A stretch of 64,000 nucleotides of DNA from Cryoendolithus antarcticus. Its lineage: Eukaryota > Ascomycota > Dothideomycetes > Cladosporiales > Cladosporiaceae. Below are positions 61,185 through 64,000 of the stretch, one piece after another. The first letter of the stretch is position 1, and the number at the start of each line of letters is the position of its first letter. The notes below the pieces were generated by a model. That model was not told the origin of the DNA and did not search any database. It saw nothing but the letters and a program-made list of their open reading frames with translations. The DNA is taken from contig NAJO01000040.1 in NCBI GenBank assembly GCA_002077065.1, positions 1 through 64,000 of the forward strand, read 5' to 3'. Made by a program: the position numbers and the translations under genes.

Positions 61185-63451
61185 TGTGTATGATCGGTAT
61201 GTATGAAGTGTAGTCGTTGATGATCAGCGGCCTGGCAACGTGGAAAAACGTGGAGACCCAGACAGATGTGCAGGATCAGCGTGCTTAAGTGCCTTGCTCC
61301 AGAAGGTGGGGAGTTCAAAAGCAACGGGTCCCGATGGTACCACCTTTAACGGGCGGCGCTTGGGCTTGGATGGTTCGTGGATCGAGGAAGAGTCTTTACT
61401 GGACGACGGCGGAAACCCTTTGCAACTAAACAGTCCGGTCGATGTAGCAATGGCGATCGTTGCTGGTGAAGGCTGAGTGATGCAGGTCGAGGCGACGGCA
61501 GTGTTTCCCTGTGGTTGAAGATCGGGCAAGGCGAAGGGCAGTGCCGAAGCTCAATTCTCACTTGGGCAAAGGATCGACTTGATCGACTTGAGTACTGTGG
61601 AGTAGAATTGGGTGTGTGTGTTTCAGATGTCTGGTGATGATCTCTTCTATGCGGAAGATGAGCTGAAGCGTGTCTGCATTGGGACAGGTTTTTGCGGATC
61701 AAAACTGAATTGATGGCGAGGGGAATGACGAGAGTGATATGGCCACCCTTCATTGCGAAAAGGTCGCGCGAATGATGATGTGGAGGTAGGATCCGACGTC
61801 ATGGGCTTGATGGAGAAGCAGCCACATTGCAGGGAAGGCGCTACCCTGCATCGTCCCTGCTTCGCTAACCTCAAGTCTCAGGGTCCACATTTGTCGACGG
61901 GCTTGCGGGATCCGGACAGCGCTCATTCGCCTCGGCAGAGTCGCAATCATCTCCAAGCCCCTTGCGAGCACACCATTCACGATGCCGTGTGCTCTATGAT
62001 TGCGCGCGCTGCTCATTGGGTATCGTGGAAGCGGTATGCCATGTTTCAGCAGACGTGACCGAGGCTCGTGCACCCCTTCCACGCTTGCGCAATCGCTACA
62101 GCACAGTCCAAGGTACTATATCGCTGTGTATCTTTGTACAGCTTCATTCAGCATAGCGATACAGCTGGATTACAAGGATCATGATACGTGCTCCAGCAAC
62201 CTGCATAGTATGATCAACAATGAGGCGCACTACAGCACTCAACAACCAACGATTTCCAGGCAGATTTGCTGTCCACAGTAGGATAAGACTAGTTGTGCGA
62301 GGCGGTGTGCATCCGTATGGGCACAGTTCGTCAATAGCTCACTCGAGCTCTGGTGACGCCGTTGGCGCTAGAGCGCAATGGCTCGCATCTCCATCTTCAG
62401 AGTGGGTAAGAATAGCTGCTGCGAGCGCAGTGCTTCCAGCCCCGCGATCGCGGTCGATGAATGTAGCTCGAGCAGTGATGGTCGCTACCAGGTCATCTAG
62501 TAAACAGGCCTAGTAAAATTGTACATGTCTGGTCCAAGAAGCTGTGCCTAAGGATAACACGAGTCACATCGTGTATCGAGGGTCTACGCTTGGCATGTCG
62601 ACGTTGCGCCTCCGTTATGTCGCCTGCTTGGATCTATCCTATTGCTTCGGAAATTTCGGTCAGCCGGTGATACAGTACACCCGCGCGGTCGTTCCACCGG
62701 TTATTCCTCGCGCAGCAATTTTCCCTAATAGTGGCTCTAGCGACCCCGCGCCATCTCGCAGCCAAGCGAGGAGTTGAGTGCCGATTTCCGTTTGCCAAGG
62801 CAGGTCATCACGATAAGCTTGAATTAGCCCACGAAGCCAAAATTGACCAGTTTCGCAATGAACTGTACGAGCAAAATACGAGATTGACTTTCCTCCACCT
62901 CGGAGGGGCAGTGCACTGCTCGCGCCATCTCCCTGGGAATTACATGGAGATGTCCAAATCTCCGGAGAAAGGCGTTTCAGGACTTTTTGAGTTTGTGTCG
63001 CTGCTTCTAGTGGAGAAGCTTGCGGCAATTCGGTACTCAGTCGAAGTGGCTTGGGGAGGACGACACCTTAGTGGCATTCTTCCACTGGCACCTTGAGCGG
63101 ATCAGTGCTTACCACCTCCACTTGCCCAGAAAGCCGGCGACCTCGAGGCAGACGTCTTGGTGTCACAGCGCAAAATGCGCTTTGCCAAATGGCTGTCATC
63201 CTAAGGGAGACAATGGACGGGACAAGCGTCGACTTGAGACAGACGACTGCTGACGATCACACGCACGGCGAGCAGCCCCCTGTGTTTCATCATGTGTCGA
63301 TCTCATGGGTGATCCACCGGATCGACAGATCACACAGATAATTCACGTGGAGTCATTCACGAGGAGAAAGCACGTGCTGAACCCGGGTCGCTGGCTCTTG
63401 GGATGAACCATCGTTGTCCCACACCAATTGCCGTATCGTGGTATCATTTCT
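61185..63451. promoter_or_regulatory. Long upstream region of the FlbC-like gene
   Basis: 2,267 bp without a supported gene, the largest gap in the window. Short frames occur on both strands but none has family character. Developmental regulators in fungi often have such long upstream regions with long 5' leaders and upstream ORFs. The right end also holds the 3' UTR of the dehydratase. Confidence 0.45.
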
Positions 63452-64000
63452 CTAGGTGTCGATCACAACATCTGCCTTCTGCTTCTTCGCACCCGTATGC
63501 ACCTTTACACCTGGTTTTGCCCCATTGGCATGAGGTCCATTGGGTACGGCGGTGTGCTCCTGTGTATGCGCGATTTCGTTGATTGTCGCACCCACGATTG
63601 CTTCGACATCGTTGCACAGATTACCGGCTGAAGCAAGATCAGACTCGGGTTCCACATGGTCTCCTTTCACCACCGGATGAGCTGTCAAAACACCCTCAAT
63701 ATCGCCGAACCAGTTCTCGAACTTCAAGTACCAATCGACTGTGGTCGCGAGGGCATCCTCGAACTTGGTCCGCTGCTCCCAGCCAAGCTGGCGTAGCTTA
63801 CTCCCATCTACGGCGTACCTGCGATCGTTGAACTTTCTGTCGTGTGTGTGCTGGATCCATATACTTTTGTCTGTCAAGCCGAAGAGGTCGAGCAGCTTTT
63901 CTGCAGGCCCGATATTCGATATCTCATCTCTGGAGTCCACGTTGTAGATCTGCCCGTTCTCGCCTTTGTGAAGGATCGTGTCGAAGGCTTCGGCTGCATC
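63452..64000 (-). CDS. Nucleotide-sugar 4,6-dehydratase, C-terminal part (cut by window end)
   Basis: The last 182 codons of a minus-strand gene; the 5' end lies beyond position 64000. The extended-SDR C-terminal part of dTDP/UDP-glucose 4,6-dehydratases is recognisable: AFDTILHKGENGQIYNVDS, EKLLDLFG, HTHDRKFNDRRYAVDGSKLR, LGWEQRTKFEDALATTVDWY. The RKFNDRRY and GWEQ segments bind the nucleotide sugar. Fungal UDP-glucose 4,6-dehydratases start UDP-rhamnose synthesis. After the conserved helix the protein has an unusual tail of about 80 residues (HPVVKGDHVEPESD, KPGVKVHTGAKKQK) that is not part of the fold. NAD-binding and catalytic Tyr-Lys residues are outside the window. Confidence 0.85.
   Translation of the reverse strand, partial: DAAEAFDTILHKGENGQIYNVDSRDEISNIGPAEKLLDLFGLTDKSIWIQHTHDRKFNDRRYAVDGSKLRQLGWEQRTKFEDALATTVDWYLKFENWFGDIEGVLTAHPVVKGDHVEPESDLASAGNLCNDVEAIVGATINEIAHTQEHTAVPNGPHANGAKPGVKVHTGAKKQKADVVIDT

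Overview
The window is the left end of a chromosome of a filamentous ascomycete, most likely a Dothideomycete (Capnodiales/Mycosphaerellales type). It opens with about 16.7 copies of the CCCTAA telomere repeat. The genes have short GT-AG introns, mostly 48 to 110 nt. Typical fungal families are present: Zn2Cys6 and FlbC-like regulators, a DUF3844/Vps3844 protein, an LCL3 nuclease and F-box-like paralogs whose central and C-terminal motifs resemble families I associate with this class. No bacterial, viral or organellar segment was seen.

Layout. 1-576: telomere, then about 320 bp with a RIP-like dinucleotide bias. 577-9282: core genes start almost at once (EAF6-like NuA4 subunit, a mitochondrial-type protein, Vps3844, ChaC-type gamma-glutamylcyclotransferase, Ted1/Cdc1-type phosphoesterase, NmrA-like protein). 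9711-17505: a protein with an 18-bp minisatellite, a eukaryotic LanC-like protein, a coiled-coil protein, dynamitin and LCL3. 17892-24870: six same-strand F-box-like paralogs, two of them frameshifted. 25007-29250: choline/ethanolamine phosphotransferase and an 8-exon SSB-type Hsp70. 29251-31816: gene-poor, holding one intron-bearing tRNA-Asn. 31817-49275: secreted Ser/Thr-rich protein, Ctr copper transporter, ORC3, OPA3-like, two uncharacterised proteins, MDM38/LETM1, mitochondrial-type adenylate kinase, carboxypeptidase S and VPS53. 49640-59002: three small PHD-like proteins (one broken), a Zn2Cys6 regulator and a Polo-like kinase. 59987-64000: an FlbC-like C2H2 regulator with a 2.3 kb empty upstream region, then the 3' end of a nucleotide-sugar 4,6-dehydratase that runs off the window.

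Genes mostly act individually and I see no metabolic cluster. The accessory signal is two lineage-type families: the F-box-like array (17.9-24.9 kb) and the PHD-like trio (49.6-59.0 kb). Exon boundaries were read by eye from splice consensus, frame and family conservation. They are strong for EAF6's second exon, Vps3844, ChaC, LanC-like, CPT1, SSB1, CTR, ORC3, OPA3, VPS53, PLK and FlbC, and weak for the minisatellite gene and the 57-kb PHD gene.
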